Shown piece by piece: positions 1-9,804 of a DNA stretch of 64,000 nt (the stretch's first letter is position 1; each line of letters opens with the position of its first letter). Both the position numbers and the translations under genes were made by a program. Under the pieces are notes generated by a model. It made no database searches, was not told the origin of the DNA, and saw only the letters and a list, made by a program, of their open reading frames with translations. Origin of the DNA: Kitasatospora sp. MAA19 (GTDB lineage Bacteria; Actinomycetota; Actinomycetes; Streptomycetales; Streptomycetaceae); the NCBI RefSeq assembly GCF_029894125.1, contig NZ_JARXYZ010000008.1, positions 1 to 64,000 of the forward strand. The letters are read 5' to 3'.

Positions 1-2548
1 CGCACTGCGCAACGTGCTGGCCCACAAGGGCCGACTGCTGATGACGGCACTCGCCGTCATGCTCGGCACCGCCTTCGTCGCCGGGACCATGGTCTTCTCC
101 GACACCTTCGGCAAGGCCATGCGGGACAGCAACTCCAAGAGCTACTCGGACGTCTCGGTCCAGGTCGTGGACCACTCGGCCGGCTCCCGCGCCTCCGCCA
201 AGCAGAAGAGCGAGAACGGCAACGCCTCGCTCACCGACGCCACCGTCCAGCAGCTGGCCGCCCTGCCGGGCACCGCCAACGCCCGCGGCGTGGTCAGCGG
301 CTTCACCGGCGTCGCCGACCGCAGCGGCAACCTGATCGGCCAGTTCTGGGCGGCCAAGGGCGCCAACTACGCCCCGGGTACGGACGGCAAGGACCCGCGC
401 TACCCGATGGCCGAGGGCCAGGGCCCGAAGAACGGCAAGGAGGTCGCCCTCGACCGCAAGACCGCCGACAAGGGCGGCTACAAGATCGGCGACACCGTCC
501 GGGTCGCCGTCAACGGCCCGGTGGTCGAGGCGAAGCTCACCGGCGTCTTCACCACCGACGACCCGGTGGTGAACAGCGGCGGCACGCTCACCCTGTTCGA
601 CCGCGCCACCGCCCAGCAGCTGCTGCTGGAGCCCGGCCGCTACAGCGGCATCGTGCTCACCGCCAAGCCCGGCACCACCGAGGACGCGCTGCTCGCCCAG
701 GCCCAGCCCAAGGTGCCGTCCGGCCAGCAGTTCGACGTCGAGACCGGCGCCAAGCTCAAGGCCGACGAGCAGGAGATGATCACCAAAAGCACTGATGCCA
801 TGCGCACCATGCTGCTCGTCTTCGCCGCGATCTCGCTCTTCGTCGGCATCTTCATCATCGCCAACACCTTCACCATGCTGGTCGCCCAGCGCACCAAGGA
901 ACTCGCGCTGCTGCGGGCGATCGGCGCCAGCCGCAAGCAGGTCACCCGCTCGGTGCTGATCGAGGCCCTGGTGATCGGCGCCTTCTCGGCGCTGGCCGGG
1001 CTGCTCGCCGGCATCGGGATCGGCGCCGGGATGCAGTCCCTGATGGGCTCGCTGAACGAGAACATGCCGCACGGCACGCTGGTGATCAAGCCGCTCACCA
1101 TCGCGGTGACCCTGGTGGTCGGCGTCCTGGTGACGGTGCTGTCGGCCCTGCTGCCGGCCGTGCGCGCCGCCCGGATCGCCCCGGTGGCGGCGATGAGCAG
1201 CGGCGACCAGCCGACCAGCCAGAAGAGCCTTCTGGTCCGCAACACGATCGGCTCGGTGCTCGCCGGCGGCGGCCTCGCGATGATCGGCTACGGCGCCTCC
1301 ACCGGCAACGACAACGGCCGGCTGCCGGTCGGCTTCGGCGCCCTGCTGGCCCTGATCGGCGTGTTCGTCCTGCTGCCGCTGCTCTCCCGCCCGGTGGTCG
1401 CGCTGATCGGCCCGCTGCTGCGCAAGCTCGGCGGCACCCCGGGCAAGCTCGCCCAGCAGAACGCGGTGCGCAACCCGCGCCGCACCGCGGCCACCGCCGC
1501 CGCGCTCACCATCGGCCTGACCCTGGTCAGCGGCCTCACCGTGATCGGGGCCTCGGTCAGCACCACCATCGACAAGGCCGTCACCAGCTCGATGAAGGCC
1601 GACTACGTGGTCTCGGGCGCCAACGGCATGAGCCTGTCCGAGCAGGTGCCCGCCGAGATCGCCAAGGCCCCCGGGGTGGCCGCCTCCTCGCCGGTGACCG
1701 CCGCCTACTGGGAGTTCGACGACACCCACGTGTCGATCACCGGTGTGAACGCGGACGCCTTCGACCAGCTCTCCGCGGTCAAGCTGACCAGCGGCTCGAC
1801 CGCCGCGCTCGGCCAGGGCAAGGTGCTGGTGGACCAGGACCTCGCCACGAAGCTGAAGGTCACCGAGGGTTCGACGGTGACGGTCGCCTACTCGGACCAG
1901 TCCACCGGCCGGCTCACCATCGGCGGCGTGTACGAGAAGGGCGGCATGCTCGGTCCGGTCCTCCTGGCCAACAGCGAGGTCGCCAAGCACGAGGCGAAGC
2001 CGTCCATCGTCGACGTCCTGGTCAAGGGCAAGGACGGCGCCACCGGGGCGCTCAAGCAGTCACTCAAGGACGCCACCGGCGCCAACCCGGTGATCGAGGT
2101 CAAGTCCAAGCAGGAGATCCGCGACGACTTCAGCCAGACCATCACCTTCGCGCTGAACATGATGTACGGCCTGCTGGCGATGTCCGTGCTGGTCGCGATC
2201 CTGGGCGTGATCAACACGATGGCGATGTCGGTCTTCGAGCGCAAGCGTGAGATCGGGATGCTGCGGGCGATCGGTCTGGACCGCCGGGGCATCAAGCGGA
2301 TGGTCCGCCTGGAGTCCGTGGTGATCTCGCTGTTCGGCGCCGGCATCGGCCTGCTGCTCGGCTGCTTCATCGCCTGGGCGATCAACGGGACGCTGAAGTC
2401 CAGCCTGGCCGGTCTGACCACCGTCCTGCCGTTCGGTCAGCTGGCGCTGTTCCTGGCCCTGGCCGGGGTGGTCGGCCTGGTGGCCGCGATCTGGCCCGCC
2501 CGCCGGGCGTCCAAGCTGGACATCCTGGAGAGCATCAAGACCGACTGA
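1..2548 (+). CDS. FtsX-family ABC transporter permease, 5' truncated
   Basis: Membrane permease of a MacB/LolC-type ABC exporter, which normally works with a separate ATPase. The frame is open from base 2, and the first residues (ALRNVLAHKGRLL) are family sequence preceding the first in-frame GTG at 14, so the true start lies outside the window. A first membrane segment is followed by a long extracytoplasmic MacB-like domain. Then comes an FtsX domain (about residues 260-395, with the TKELALLRAIGASR motif), a second extracytoplasmic domain, and a second FtsX domain near the C-terminus (residues about 715-840, KREIGMLRAIGLDRRG). This duplicated FtsX layout is usual for actinobacterial permeases of about 850 residues. 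The ATPase is probably just upstream. Substrate unknown. Confidence 0.93.
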   Translation, partial: ALRNVLAHKGRLLMTALAVMLGTAFVAGTMVFSDTFGKAMRDSNSKSYSDVSVQVVDHSAGSRASAKQKSENGNASLTDATVQQLAALPGTANARGVVSGFTGVADRSGNLIGQFWAAKGANYAPGTDGKDPRYPMAEGQGPKNGKEVALDRKTADKGGYKIGDTVRVAVNGPVVEAKLTGVFTTDDPVVNSGGTLTLFDRATAQQLLLEPGRYSGIVLTAKPGTTEDALLAQAQPKVPSGQQFDVETGAKLKADEQEMITKSTDAMRTMLLVFAAISLFVGIFIIANTFTMLVAQRTKELALLRAIGASRKQVTRSVLIEALVIGAFSALAGLLAGIGIGAGMQSLMGSLNENMPHGTLVIKPLTIAVTLVVGVLVTVLSALLPAVRAARIAPVAAMSSGDQPTSQKSLLVRNTIGSVLAGGGLAMIGYGASTGNDNGRLPVGFGALLALIGVFVLLPLLSRPVVALIGPLLRKLGGTPGKLAQQNAVRNPRRTAATAAALTIGLTLVSGLTVIGASVSTTIDKAVTSSMKADYVVSGANGMSLSEQVPAEIAKAPGVAASSPVTAAYWEFDDTHVSITGVNADAFDQLSAVKLTSGSTAALGQGKVLVDQDLATKLKVTEGSTVTVAYSDQSTGRLTIGGVYEKGGMLGPVLLANSEVAKHEAKPSIVDVLVKGKDGATGALKQSLKDATGANPVIEVKSKQEIRDDFSQTITFALNMMYGLLAMSVLVAILGVINTMAMSVFERKREIGMLRAIGLDRRGIKRMVRLESVVISLFGAGIGLLLGCFIAWAINGTLKSSLAGLTTVLPFGQLALFLALAGVVGLVAAIWPARRASKLDILESIKTD

Positions 2549-2562
2549 CGCTCCCCGGAACG

Positions 2563-2603
2563 AGAAGGGGCCCCTGCCGGAGGGTTTCGGCAGGGGCCCT
2601 TCT
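2563..2603 (+). terminator. Rho-independent-type hairpin after the ABC permease
   Basis: An inverted repeat with arms AGAAGGGG-CCCCTGCCG and CGGCAGGGG-CCCTTCT (one bulged base) starts 15 bases after the permease stop. It lacks a long U run, as is common for actinobacterial terminators. Confidence 0.8.
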
Positions 2604-2726
2604 ACTTCTGTACTCCGCCCGGTCGCACGGCCGGCTGAGCACCACGGAGGTCGTGGTCCGGCGACACTGCCGGGCGGAGGGCCTCCGACTCATATCCCGG
2701 TGCTCCCACACCGGGATCTCAGTCGC

Positions 2727-4094
2727 TTACTTGCTGGCGAGTTCCTTCTCGGCGGCCGGCTTGGCGGCCTCCACGGGCTTCGTGGGCGCCGTGACCTCCT
2801 GGATCGGCAGGTACGGCTTCTCCATCTGGGAGAGGCCGACCAGCTCGCGCTTCAGGAACATGGCGAGCGTCCAGTCGGTGAAGACCCGGACCTTGCGGTT
2901 CATGGTCGGGACCATGGCGCCGTGGTACGCGCGGTGGAACCACCAGGCCAGGCGGCCCTTCAGCTTGACCTTGCCGAAGAGGATCGCGACGCCCTTGTGC
3001 AGGCCGAGACCGGCGACCGCACCGAGGTTCTTGTGCTCGTAGTTCTTCTGCGGGAAGCCCCGCATGCCCGAGATGACGTTGTCACCGAGGACGGCGGCCT
3101 GACGGACCGCGTGCTGCGCGTTCGGCGCGCACCAGGCGCCCTCGCCGACGGCGAGGTCCGGCACCTGGGCGTTGTCGCCGGCGGCCCAGACGTAGTCGAA
3201 GCCCTGGACCTGCAGGGTCGGCGCGGTGTCGACGTGGCCGCGCGGGCCCAGCGGCAGGCCGAAGTTGGCCAGCACCGGGTTCGGCTTCACGCCGGCCGTC
3301 CACACGATGGTGGAGGCGTCCATCTCCAGGCCGTTCTTCAGCACCACGTGCTGGTCGAGGCAGGAGTCCATCGAGGTCTCGATGTAGACCTCGATCTTCC
3401 GCTCCTCGAGCTTCTCCTTGGTCCACAGACCGAGGTCCGGGCCCATCTCCGGGAGGATGCGGTTGGCCGCCTCCACCAGGATGAAGCGCATGTCGTCGCG
3501 GCTGACCGTCTTGTAGATCTTGGCGGCGTCGCGCGCCATGTCCTCGATCTCGGCGATCGTCTCGACACCGGCGAAGCCGCCGCCGATGACGACGAAGGTC
3601 AGGGCCTTGCGGCGGACCTCCTCGTCGGCGGTGGACTCGGCCTTGTCGAGCTGGGCCATGACGTGGTTACGGAGGCTGATGGCCTCCTCGACCGTCTTCA
3701 TGCCGATGCCGTGCTCCGCCAGACCCGGGATCGGGAAGGTGCGGGAGACCGAGCCGGCCGCGACGACCAGGTACTCGAAGGGCAGCTCGTAGCTGTCGCC
3801 GGCCGCGGGCTGGATGGTGGCGACCTTGCGGGCGTGGTCCACACCGGTGACCGCACCGGTGAGCACCTCCGCCTTCTTGAGGGCGCTGCGCAGCGGCGCG
3901 ACGAGGTTGCGGGGCGCGACGTTGCCGCCGGCCGCCTCGGGGAGGAAGGGCAGGTACGTCATGTACGACCGCGGGTCGACGACCGTGACGGTCGCTTCGC
4001 CGTAACGCATCTTCTTGAGGATGCGCATCGCGGCATACAGGCCGACGTAACCACCGCCGACAATGAGGATGCGAGGACGCTCCGTGGTGCTCAT
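2727..4094 (-). CDS. ndh: Type II NADH dehydrogenase (NDH-2)
   Basis: Single-subunit, non-proton-pumping NADH:quinone oxidoreductase; peripheral membrane flavoprotein feeding the respiratory chain. The 455-residue protein starts MSTTERPRILIVGGGYVGLY, with the FAD-binding GxGxxG fold at residues 10-17. A second dinucleotide motif (FVVIGGGFAGVETIAEI) is the NADH site, and the C-terminal flavin segment contains VWAAGDNAQVPD. The frame stays open 72 codons further upstream, but that part has no family similarity and the ATG at 4094 gives the standard N-terminus. It is transcribed alone, convergent with the ABC permease. Two Rex-like operators lie upstream, consistent with control by the NADH/NAD ratio. 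Confidence 0.95.
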   Translation of the reverse strand: MSTTERPRILIVGGGYVGLYAAMRILKKMRYGEATVTVVDPRSYMTYLPFLPEAAGGNVAPRNLVAPLRSALKKAEVLTGAVTGVDHARKVATIQPAAGDSYELPFEYLVVAAGSVSRTFPIPGLAEHGIGMKTVEEAISLRNHVMAQLDKAESTADEEVRRKALTFVVIGGGFAGVETIAEIEDMARDAAKIYKTVSRDDMRFILVEAANRILPEMGPDLGLWTKEKLEERKIEVYIETSMDSCLDQHVVLKNGLEMDASTIVWTAGVKPNPVLANFGLPLGPRGHVDTAPTLQVQGFDYVWAAGDNAQVPDLAVGEGAWCAPNAQHAVRQAAVLGDNVISGMRGFPQKNYEHKNLGAVAGLGLHKGVAILFGKVKLKGRLAWWFHRAYHGAMVPTMNRKVRVFTDWTLAMFLKRELVGLSQMEKPYLPIQEVTAPTKPVEAAKPAAEKELASK

Positions 4095-4128
4095 ATCCGA
4101 AAGTATCCAGCACCGTCCGGAGCAGCCT

Positions 4129-4146
4129 TCGTGAGGCCGGTCACAA
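4129..4146. promoter_or_regulatory. Candidate Rex operator, proximal site upstream of ndh
   Basis: The sequence TCGTGAGGCCGGTCACAA fits the Rex consensus TTGTGAA-N4-TTCACAA in spacing, with 9 of 12 core bases (TGTGAA/TTCACA) matched. It lies about 35 bases upstream of the ndh start. Rex is the NADH/NAD-responsive repressor of streptomycete respiratory genes. Assignment is by motif only. Confidence 0.45.
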
Positions 4147-4420
4147 GCTTCTGGACACCCCGTGCTACACTGCGCGGCCGCAAAACCGGCCCCAGCGCGG
4201 CGGCTCACGCCCCCGCGCCACCCCCCGCGCGCATGCGCCGGAGCACTACCCGCCTGAGCAGCAACGATCCGCACAGTGCCTGGGTTCCCGCTCCTGATTT
4301 CGATTTTCAAACCTCAAGCGGGGCCTGACCTGCGATCCAGGGGTCGTCACGGTGAGCAGGCCTTCGGTCCCACATTTCGGACGTAGCGGGCGAGCGGGTG
4401 CGGCGAATGACTGGATCGTC

Positions 4421-4438
4421 ATGTGAAGAAATTCACGA
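4421..4438. promoter_or_regulatory. Candidate Rex operator, distal and stronger match
   Basis: ATGTGAAGAAATTCACGA matches the Rex core TGTGAA-N4-TTCACA at 11 of 12 positions. It lies about 330 bases upstream of the ndh ATG and beyond the 3' end of ppx. If it covers the ndh promoter, the transcript would have a leader of about 300 nt. I see no convincing gene between 4147 and 4420. Confidence 0.5.
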
Positions 4439-4465
4439 ACTTTCCCGCACGGGTTCGGGCGCGCC

Positions 4466-4501
4466 CCGGCCCCGGCCTCCCGAAAGGGCTGCCGGGGCCG
4501 G
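4466..4501 (-). terminator. Terminator hairpin downstream of ppx
   Basis: Arms CCGGCCCCGGC and GCCGGGGCCGG pair perfectly, with an inner CCC-GAAA-GGG tetraloop. The hairpin sits 22 bases past the ppx stop and separates it from the ndh leader. Confidence 0.75.
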
Positions 4502-4522
4502 TCGGGTCAGGCCCACGCGGGG

Positions 4523-5464
4523 TCAGGAGGCCATGCTCCAGGCGATGCCGTCCAGGATGTCGTGCTCGCTCACGACCACCTCGGCGGCGCCCGTCCGCTC
4601 CATGATCTCCAGCAGCTCCAGCGCGCCGGCCGCGATCACGTCCACCCGGCCCGGGTGCATCGAGGGGATGGCCGCGCGCTCGGCGTGGGTGGCGCCCAGC
4701 AGCTCGCGGGCTATCTCGGCGACCCGCTCCCGGCCGATCCGCGAGTGGTGGATCGCCTGCGAGTCGTACGCCGGCAGGTCCTGGGCGATCGCGGACACCG
4801 TGGTGACCGTCCCGGCCAGGCCCACCAGGGTGGCCGCCCCGGTCAGCGGGACGACCTCGGCGGCCTTGTCCAGCTCGGCCCGCACATGCGCCCGGGCGGC
4901 GGCGACCTGCTCCTCGGAGGGCAGCTCGGCGCCGCCGAAGTGGCGCTCGGTGAGCCGGACGCAGCCGATGTCCACCGACCGCGCGGCCTGCACGTCCGCG
5001 CCGCCCAGCACGAACTCGGTCGAGCCCCCGCCGAGGTCGAACACCAGGTAGGGCGCCGGGAACTGACCGCCGGTCAGCTCCTTGGTGGCGCCCACGAAGG
5101 ACAGTCGCGCCTCCTCCTCGCCGCTCACCACCTCGGGCTCGACGCCCAGGATCGCGCGCACGCCCTCGACGTACTCGTCGCTGTTCTCGGCGTCCCGCGA
5201 GGCGCTGGTGGCGACGAAGCGGGTGCGCTCCGGGCCGACCCCGAACCCCGCGATGATCTCCCCGTACTCGCGGCAGGCCGCGAAGGTGCGGGCCAGCGCG
5301 TCCGGGTGCAGCCGGCCGGTCTGGTCCACGCCCTGACCCAGCCGGTTGATGATCATGCGGCGGTCGAGGTCGGCGATCTCCCCGGTGGTCGGGTCCAGGT
5401 CGGCGACCAGCAGCCGGATCGAGTTGGTGCCGCAGTCGATCGCGGCCACCCGGGTCATGCTCAC
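4523..5464 (-). CDS. ppx: Ppx/GppA phosphatase (exopolyphosphatase)
   Basis: Cytoplasmic phosphatase of the sugar kinase/Hsp70/actin fold that hydrolyses polyphosphate or the pppGpp terminal phosphate. The actin-like phosphate-1 motif (AAIDCGTNSIRLLVADL) is at residues 7-23. SGEEEARLSFVGA follows near residue 115, and the phosphate-2 loop DLGGGSTEFVLGG near residue 143. At 313 residues this is the short form lacking the C-terminal HD domain of E. coli Ppx, as is usual in actinobacteria. A GTG at 5464 overlaps the DUF501 stop by four bases (GTGA); the ATG at 5458 is the alternative start. The overlap indicates translational coupling in the ftsB-like/DUF501/ppx operon. Confidence 0.93.
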   Translation of the reverse strand: MSMTRVAAIDCGTNSIRLLVADLDPTTGEIADLDRRMIINRLGQGVDQTGRLHPDALARTFAACREYGEIIAGFGVGPERTRFVATSASRDAENSDEYVEGVRAILGVEPEVVSGEEEARLSFVGATKELTGGQFPAPYLVFDLGGGSTEFVLGGADVQAARSVDIGCVRLTERHFGGAELPSEEQVAAARAHVRAELDKAAEVVPLTGAATLVGLAGTVTTVSAIAQDLPAYDSQAIHHSRIGRERVAEIARELLGATHAERAAIPSMHPGRVDVIAAGALELLEIMERTGAAEVVVSEHDILDGIAWSMAS

Positions 5465-6111
5465 TCGGACTCCTCCGCGGCGGGCTCCTCGACGGCGCGC
5501 TTCTTCGCGGCGCGCTCGGCGGTCTTCTGCTGCTTGGCCTCGATCACGGCCTGGTGGTCCTGCTCCTTGGCCCGGTTGCGCGCGACCCGCTCACCGGCGG
5601 CCTCGACCTCGGCCGGGGAGACGCACGGGCCCTTGGCCCACCAGTCCTCCAGCATGCCGATCGCCTCGTCGCCGAGCGGGTTGACACCCTCGCCGGCCGC
5701 CAACGAGTGGCCGACCAGCACGTGCAGGCACTTCACCCGGTCCGGCATGCCGCCGGCGCTCGGGAAGCCCTCCAGCACCTCGATGGCGTCGCGGCGGGCG
5801 ATGTAGTCCTCGTGCGCCTTCTGGTAGGCGGCGGCCAGCTCCGGGTCCTCGGCGAGCCGGGCGGTCTGCTCCTTCATCACGCCGTCCGCCTCCAGGGTGC
5901 CGATCAGCGAGGCGGCCTTGGGACAGGTCAGGTAGTACAGCGTCGGGAACGGCGTGCCGTCCGGCAGCCGGGGGGCCGTCTCCACGACGTCCGGGTTGCC
6001 GCAGGGGCAGCGGTGGGCCACGCTGCGCAGTCCGCGCGGCACCCGGCCGAGCTGGGCGGCGATGGCGGCGACGTCGGCGTCGGAGACGGAGGGGTGGTTC
6101 TCAGTGGTCAT
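5461..6111 (-). CDS. DUF501 domain protein
   Basis: A 216-residue protein of the actinobacterial DUF501 family, of unknown biochemical function. The family domain spans about residues 10-165, with conserved cysteines in HRCPCGNPDVVETAPRLPDG and YYLTCPKAASLIGTLEADG. A charged, Ala/Glu/Lys-rich tail follows from about residue 170. It overlaps the ftsB-like gene by 11 bases upstream and ppx by 4 bases downstream, so the three genes are almost certainly co-transcribed and coupled. This order next to eno is widely conserved in actinobacteria, which suggests a core role, but the sequence does not reveal the reaction. Confidence 0.9.
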   Translation of the reverse strand: MTTENHPSVSDADVAAIAAQLGRVPRGLRSVAHRCPCGNPDVVETAPRLPDGTPFPTLYYLTCPKAASLIGTLEADGVMKEQTARLAEDPELAAAYQKAHEDYIARRDAIEVLEGFPSAGGMPDRVKCLHVLVGHSLAAGEGVNPLGDEAIGMLEDWWAKGPCVSPAEVEAAGERVARNRAKEQDHQAVIEAKQQKTAERAAKKRAVEEPAAEESE

Positions 6112-6610
6112 GGGGGGAGGTGTCTCCAGCGGGGGACGGTGGGAGCGGACGGGGGGAGGCGGGGGCCAGGGCGGCGGTGTCGGCGGCGTCGACCGAGTCC
6201 CAGATGCTGGCGTACCAGGGCTTGGCGGCCTTCGCCGGGTCGGCGGCCGCGCCGGCCGCCGAGGCCGTGCCGGAAGCGGACGCGGAGGGCCGGGAAGCGG
6301 CCGGGCCGGCCGGGTCCACCGCGATGTACGGGGTCTCCCCCGGCATCGCGTAGTGCAGCCGGGCGCGGGCCTGCGCCTTGACGTACTCCGGGTCCTGCCA
6401 GCGGGCCTTGTCCCGGCGCAGCTGCTCGACCTGCTGCCGGGCGTGGTCGGCCTTCGCCCGCTGGGCGGAGATCTCGGCGCGCTGGGAGATGAACTGCCGC
6501 GTCGGGTAGGCGAGGATCGCCACCAGCGAGCAGAGCACCAGGACGAGGACGGTCGCCCGGCTCGTGAACCGAGGCCGGGCCGCCAAGCCCGGGATCCTCC
6601 AGCCTGCCAT
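6101..6610 (-). CDS. FtsB/DivIC-type septum formation initiator
   Basis: Small bitopic membrane protein of the divisome FtsB/DivIC family, which links FtsL and FtsQ at the septum. The 169-residue protein has a short cytoplasmic N-terminus, one membrane helix (about residues 19-36, TVLVLVLCSLVAILAYPT), a coiled coil (about 40-70) and the family segment WQDPEYVKAQARARLHYAMPGE. A low-complexity Ala/Ser/Pro tail follows. The frame extends 22 codons further upstream, but ATG 6610 has AGGAGG-like bases just before it and gives the standard topology. It heads the operon with DUF501 and ppx and lies downstream of eno on the same strand. Confidence 0.9.
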   Translation of the reverse strand: MAGWRIPGLAARPRFTSRATVLVLVLCSLVAILAYPTRQFISQRAEISAQRAKADHARQQVEQLRRDKARWQDPEYVKAQARARLHYAMPGETPYIAVDPAGPAASRPSASASGTASAAGAAADPAKAAKPWYASIWDSVDAADTAALAPASPRPLPPSPAGDTSPHDH

Positions 6611-6767
6611 CTCCCGTTCCCCTCCTGGTCGCGACGGTGCCCCGCCGTCCACCCTACGGGGTGAACGGCGGGGCACCGGTCAGGCGTGCGCTACCGGAGG
6701 AGCCCAGCCCCTGGTACGGGGGTGCTCGGCCCTCGTGTCGGCCGTGCCTGCTGCTCGGCTGTGCCTA

Positions 6768-8123
<1,356 letters not shown>

Positions 8124-8195
8124 TTACGACCAGAGCCTAACCGCCCTGGCCGCCGGGGCCACGTTGGCCTCGGTCCCGTCTCAGCGTGTGGCCCG

Positions 8196-8211
8196 ACTAC
8201 CTGCCGGTAGT
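8196..8211. promoter_or_regulatory. Palindrome upstream of eno (possible operator)
   Basis: ACTACCTGCCGGTAGT is a hairpin or operator with 6-base arms (ACTACC/GGTAGT) and a 4-base centre. It lies about 145 bases upstream of the eno start and before the rpf terminator. Function unknown. Confidence 0.25.
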
Positions 8212-8242
8212 TCACCTGACTGCCCGATCGAAACGGGCGAAT

Positions 8243-8281
8243 GCGAAGGAAGGGGGACGGAGCCCGTCCCCCTTCCTTCGC
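8243..8281 (-). terminator. Perfect 18-bp hairpin terminator of the rpf gene
   Basis: GCGAAGGAAGGGGGACGG pairs with its exact complement across a 3-base AGC loop, 15 bases beyond the rpf stop. It separates rpf from the eno promoter region. Confidence 0.88.
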
Positions 8282-8295
8282 CGGGCCTCGCAGGA

Positions 8296-9201
8296 TCAGC
8301 CGAGGTGCAGCACCTGGCCGGGCATGATCAGGTTCGGGTCGCCGCCGACGGTGCCGCGGTTGCCGTCGTACACCGACTGCCAGCCGCCGGACACGCCCTG
8401 GGCGGTGGCGATGCTCGACAGCGTGTCGCCGGCCCGGACGGTGTAGTCGTGGCCGGTCTGCGCGGCCGGGGCGGACTGCGCGGGCAGGATGGGCTGGACG
8501 CGCTGGACCGGCTGGACGGGCTGCGCGGCCCGGGGCGCGGACTGCGGCTGGGCGGCGGCCTGGCCCGCGTACTGCTGGTAGACGCTCTGGTGGCTGGTCC
8601 AGTACCAGGCGCCGTTGTTCTGGTACCAGTACACCTTCGCGTCGGCGTCCCAGCCGGCCTTGCCGGCGAAGCCCTGGGCCTGCGGCTGCGCCGGCTGCTG
8701 GGCGGCCGGCTTCGGGGCGTCCTGCTGCACCGGCTTCGGGGCCTGCTCCTGCTGGGCCGGCTTGGCGGCGGACTGCTTGGCGGGCTTGGCGTCCGAGGAG
8801 GTGTCGACGGACGCCGGGGCGCCGCCCTTGCTCAGACCGGCCTTCTGCGAGCAGACCGGCCAGGCGCCCGGGCCCTGCGAGGCCAGCACCTTCTCGGCGA
8901 CCGAGATCTGCTGCCCCTTGCTGGCCTGGTTGGCCTGCGGCGCGTAGGAGGTGCCGCCGTACGCCTTCCAGGTGCTGGAGGTGAACTGCAGGCCGCCGTA
9001 GAAGCCGTTGCCGGTGTTGATGCTCCAGTTGCCGCCGCTCTCGCACTGGGCGACGGAGTCCCAGGCGGAGGCCGGGGCGGCGGAGGCACCGGTGGCGGTG
9101 AGGATCGGCATCGCGAGTCCGACGCCGGCCACACCGGCGACGGCGATGGCCTTCTCGGCCTGGGTGCGACGACGGTGGCGGCCAGTTCCAACGAACAGCA
9201 T
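8296..9201 (-). CDS. rpfA: Resuscitation-promoting factor with LysM domain
   Basis: Secreted peptidoglycan-cleaving enzyme that helps spores or dormant cells resume growth. Residues 1-41 form a signal peptide (RRRTQAEKA, hydrophobic core, cleavage near ASA-AP). The Rpf transglycosylase-like domain follows (about 44-120: WDSVAQCESGGNW, with the catalytic Glu directly after Cys53, then NGFYGGLQFTSSTW). A Pro/Gln/Ala-rich linker leads to a C-terminal LysM domain (about 248-300: YTVRAGDTLSSIATAQG) that binds the wall. At 301 residues it matches the RpfA-type layout of streptomycetes. A c-di-AMP riboswitch precedes it, as known for rpf genes in actinomycetes. Confidence 0.95.
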   Translation of the reverse strand: MLFVGTGRHRRRTQAEKAIAVAGVAGVGLAMPILTATGASAAPASAWDSVAQCESGGNWSINTGNGFYGGLQFTSSTWKAYGGTSYAPQANQASKGQQISVAEKVLASQGPGAWPVCSQKAGLSKGGAPASVDTSSDAKPAKQSAAKPAQQEQAPKPVQQDAPKPAAQQPAQPQAQGFAGKAGWDADAKVYWYQNNGAWYWTSHQSVYQQYAGQAAAQPQSAPRAAQPVQPVQRVQPILPAQSAPAAQTGHDYTVRAGDTLSSIATAQGVSGGWQSVYDGNRGTVGGDPNLIMPGQVLHLG

Positions 9202-9211
9202 GAAGAGGTCC

Positions 9212-9400
9212 CTCTCCGCACGCCTGCGAGGTGAGCTGTCGGGTTCGGACCGGGAGGTGGCCCGGCCGCCGAAAGCGGAAACGATTCCGCTCGGGCGGCT
9301 TCACCCCAAGCCGTTGGGGAACGGCAACAAACCTGGTTCCCCCGCCCCTGCCCAGGGTCTGGTCGGTTTCCCGTGACGCGGCGGGCAGGATTCGGCGTTC
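9212..9400 (-). promoter_or_regulatory. ydaO/yuaA-type c-di-AMP riboswitch
   Basis: On the minus strand the rpf leader contains the recognisable ydaO blocks in order: GAATCCTGCCCGCC, CGGGGGAACCAGG, TTGGGGTGAAGCCG and CCCGACAGCTCACCTCG. They are followed closely by the rpf ribosome site. The class binds cyclic di-AMP and in actinobacteria represses cell-wall hydrolase genes when bound. Boundaries are approximate and no folding was run. Confidence 0.9.
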
Positions 9401-9433
9401 CGCGCACGAGGTCCGCAGCTGCGGACTCCAGGG

Positions 9434-9463
9434 AGAGTAGACAGATCCTCAGACCAATCACAA
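9434..9463 (-). promoter_or_regulatory. Candidate sigma-70-type promoter for the riboswitch-rpf transcript
   Basis: Minus-strand TTGTGA (9458-9463) and TACTCT (9434-9439) are separated by 18 bases. This places the transcript start near 9427, about 25 bases before the riboswitch core. Confidence 0.5.
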
Positions 9464-9528
9464 GCTCATATCACCGATATCACACAGAAATTACGGCCCG
9501 TGTTCGGTCGCCTACCAACGGAGGCGCT

Positions 9529-9804
9529 ATGTCCGGATTGATGATGGTTCAGACTGCCCGTGGAGGCCGTCCGGCGACGCCTCGTCAGCGCGTCGGAGCG
9601 TCGACAGGTGGAACGGGCGCATGCGGCGACCTGCTCTCCGGACTGAATTCGACCGGGAGTTCCCGCAGCCCACGCATGATCAGGCCACCCCGCCAGCGCA
9701 GATTCTCCGGGCTTTCCGCAAGCCGCAGATCCGGCAACCGGGAAAGCAGCGTGGCCAGCGCACTCCGCCCCTCCAGCCGGGCCAGCGGGGCGCCGATGCA
9801 GTAA
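9529..9804 (+). CDS. Possible small ORF antisense to the P450 3' end
   Basis: An ATG at 9529 follows a good GGAGG ribosome site (CAACGGAGGCGCT) and begins MSGLMMVQTARGGRPATPRQ. The frame runs 91 codons but soon enters the antisense of the P450 gene, where residues lose any protein-like character. Codon third positions are mixed. It may be a decayed 5' end of a lost gene or a chance ORF. No family recognised. Confidence 0.2.
   Translation: MSGLMMVQTARGGRPATPRQRVGASTGGTGACGDLLSGLNSTGSSRSPRMIRPPRQRRFSGLSASRRSGNRESSVASALRPSSRASGAPMQ

Noticed and set aside
4142..4171. A plus-strand small RNA promoter (TACACT at 4166) upstream of ndh
   Set aside because: No acceptable -35 box at 16-18 bases and no downstream terminator in the plus direction close by.
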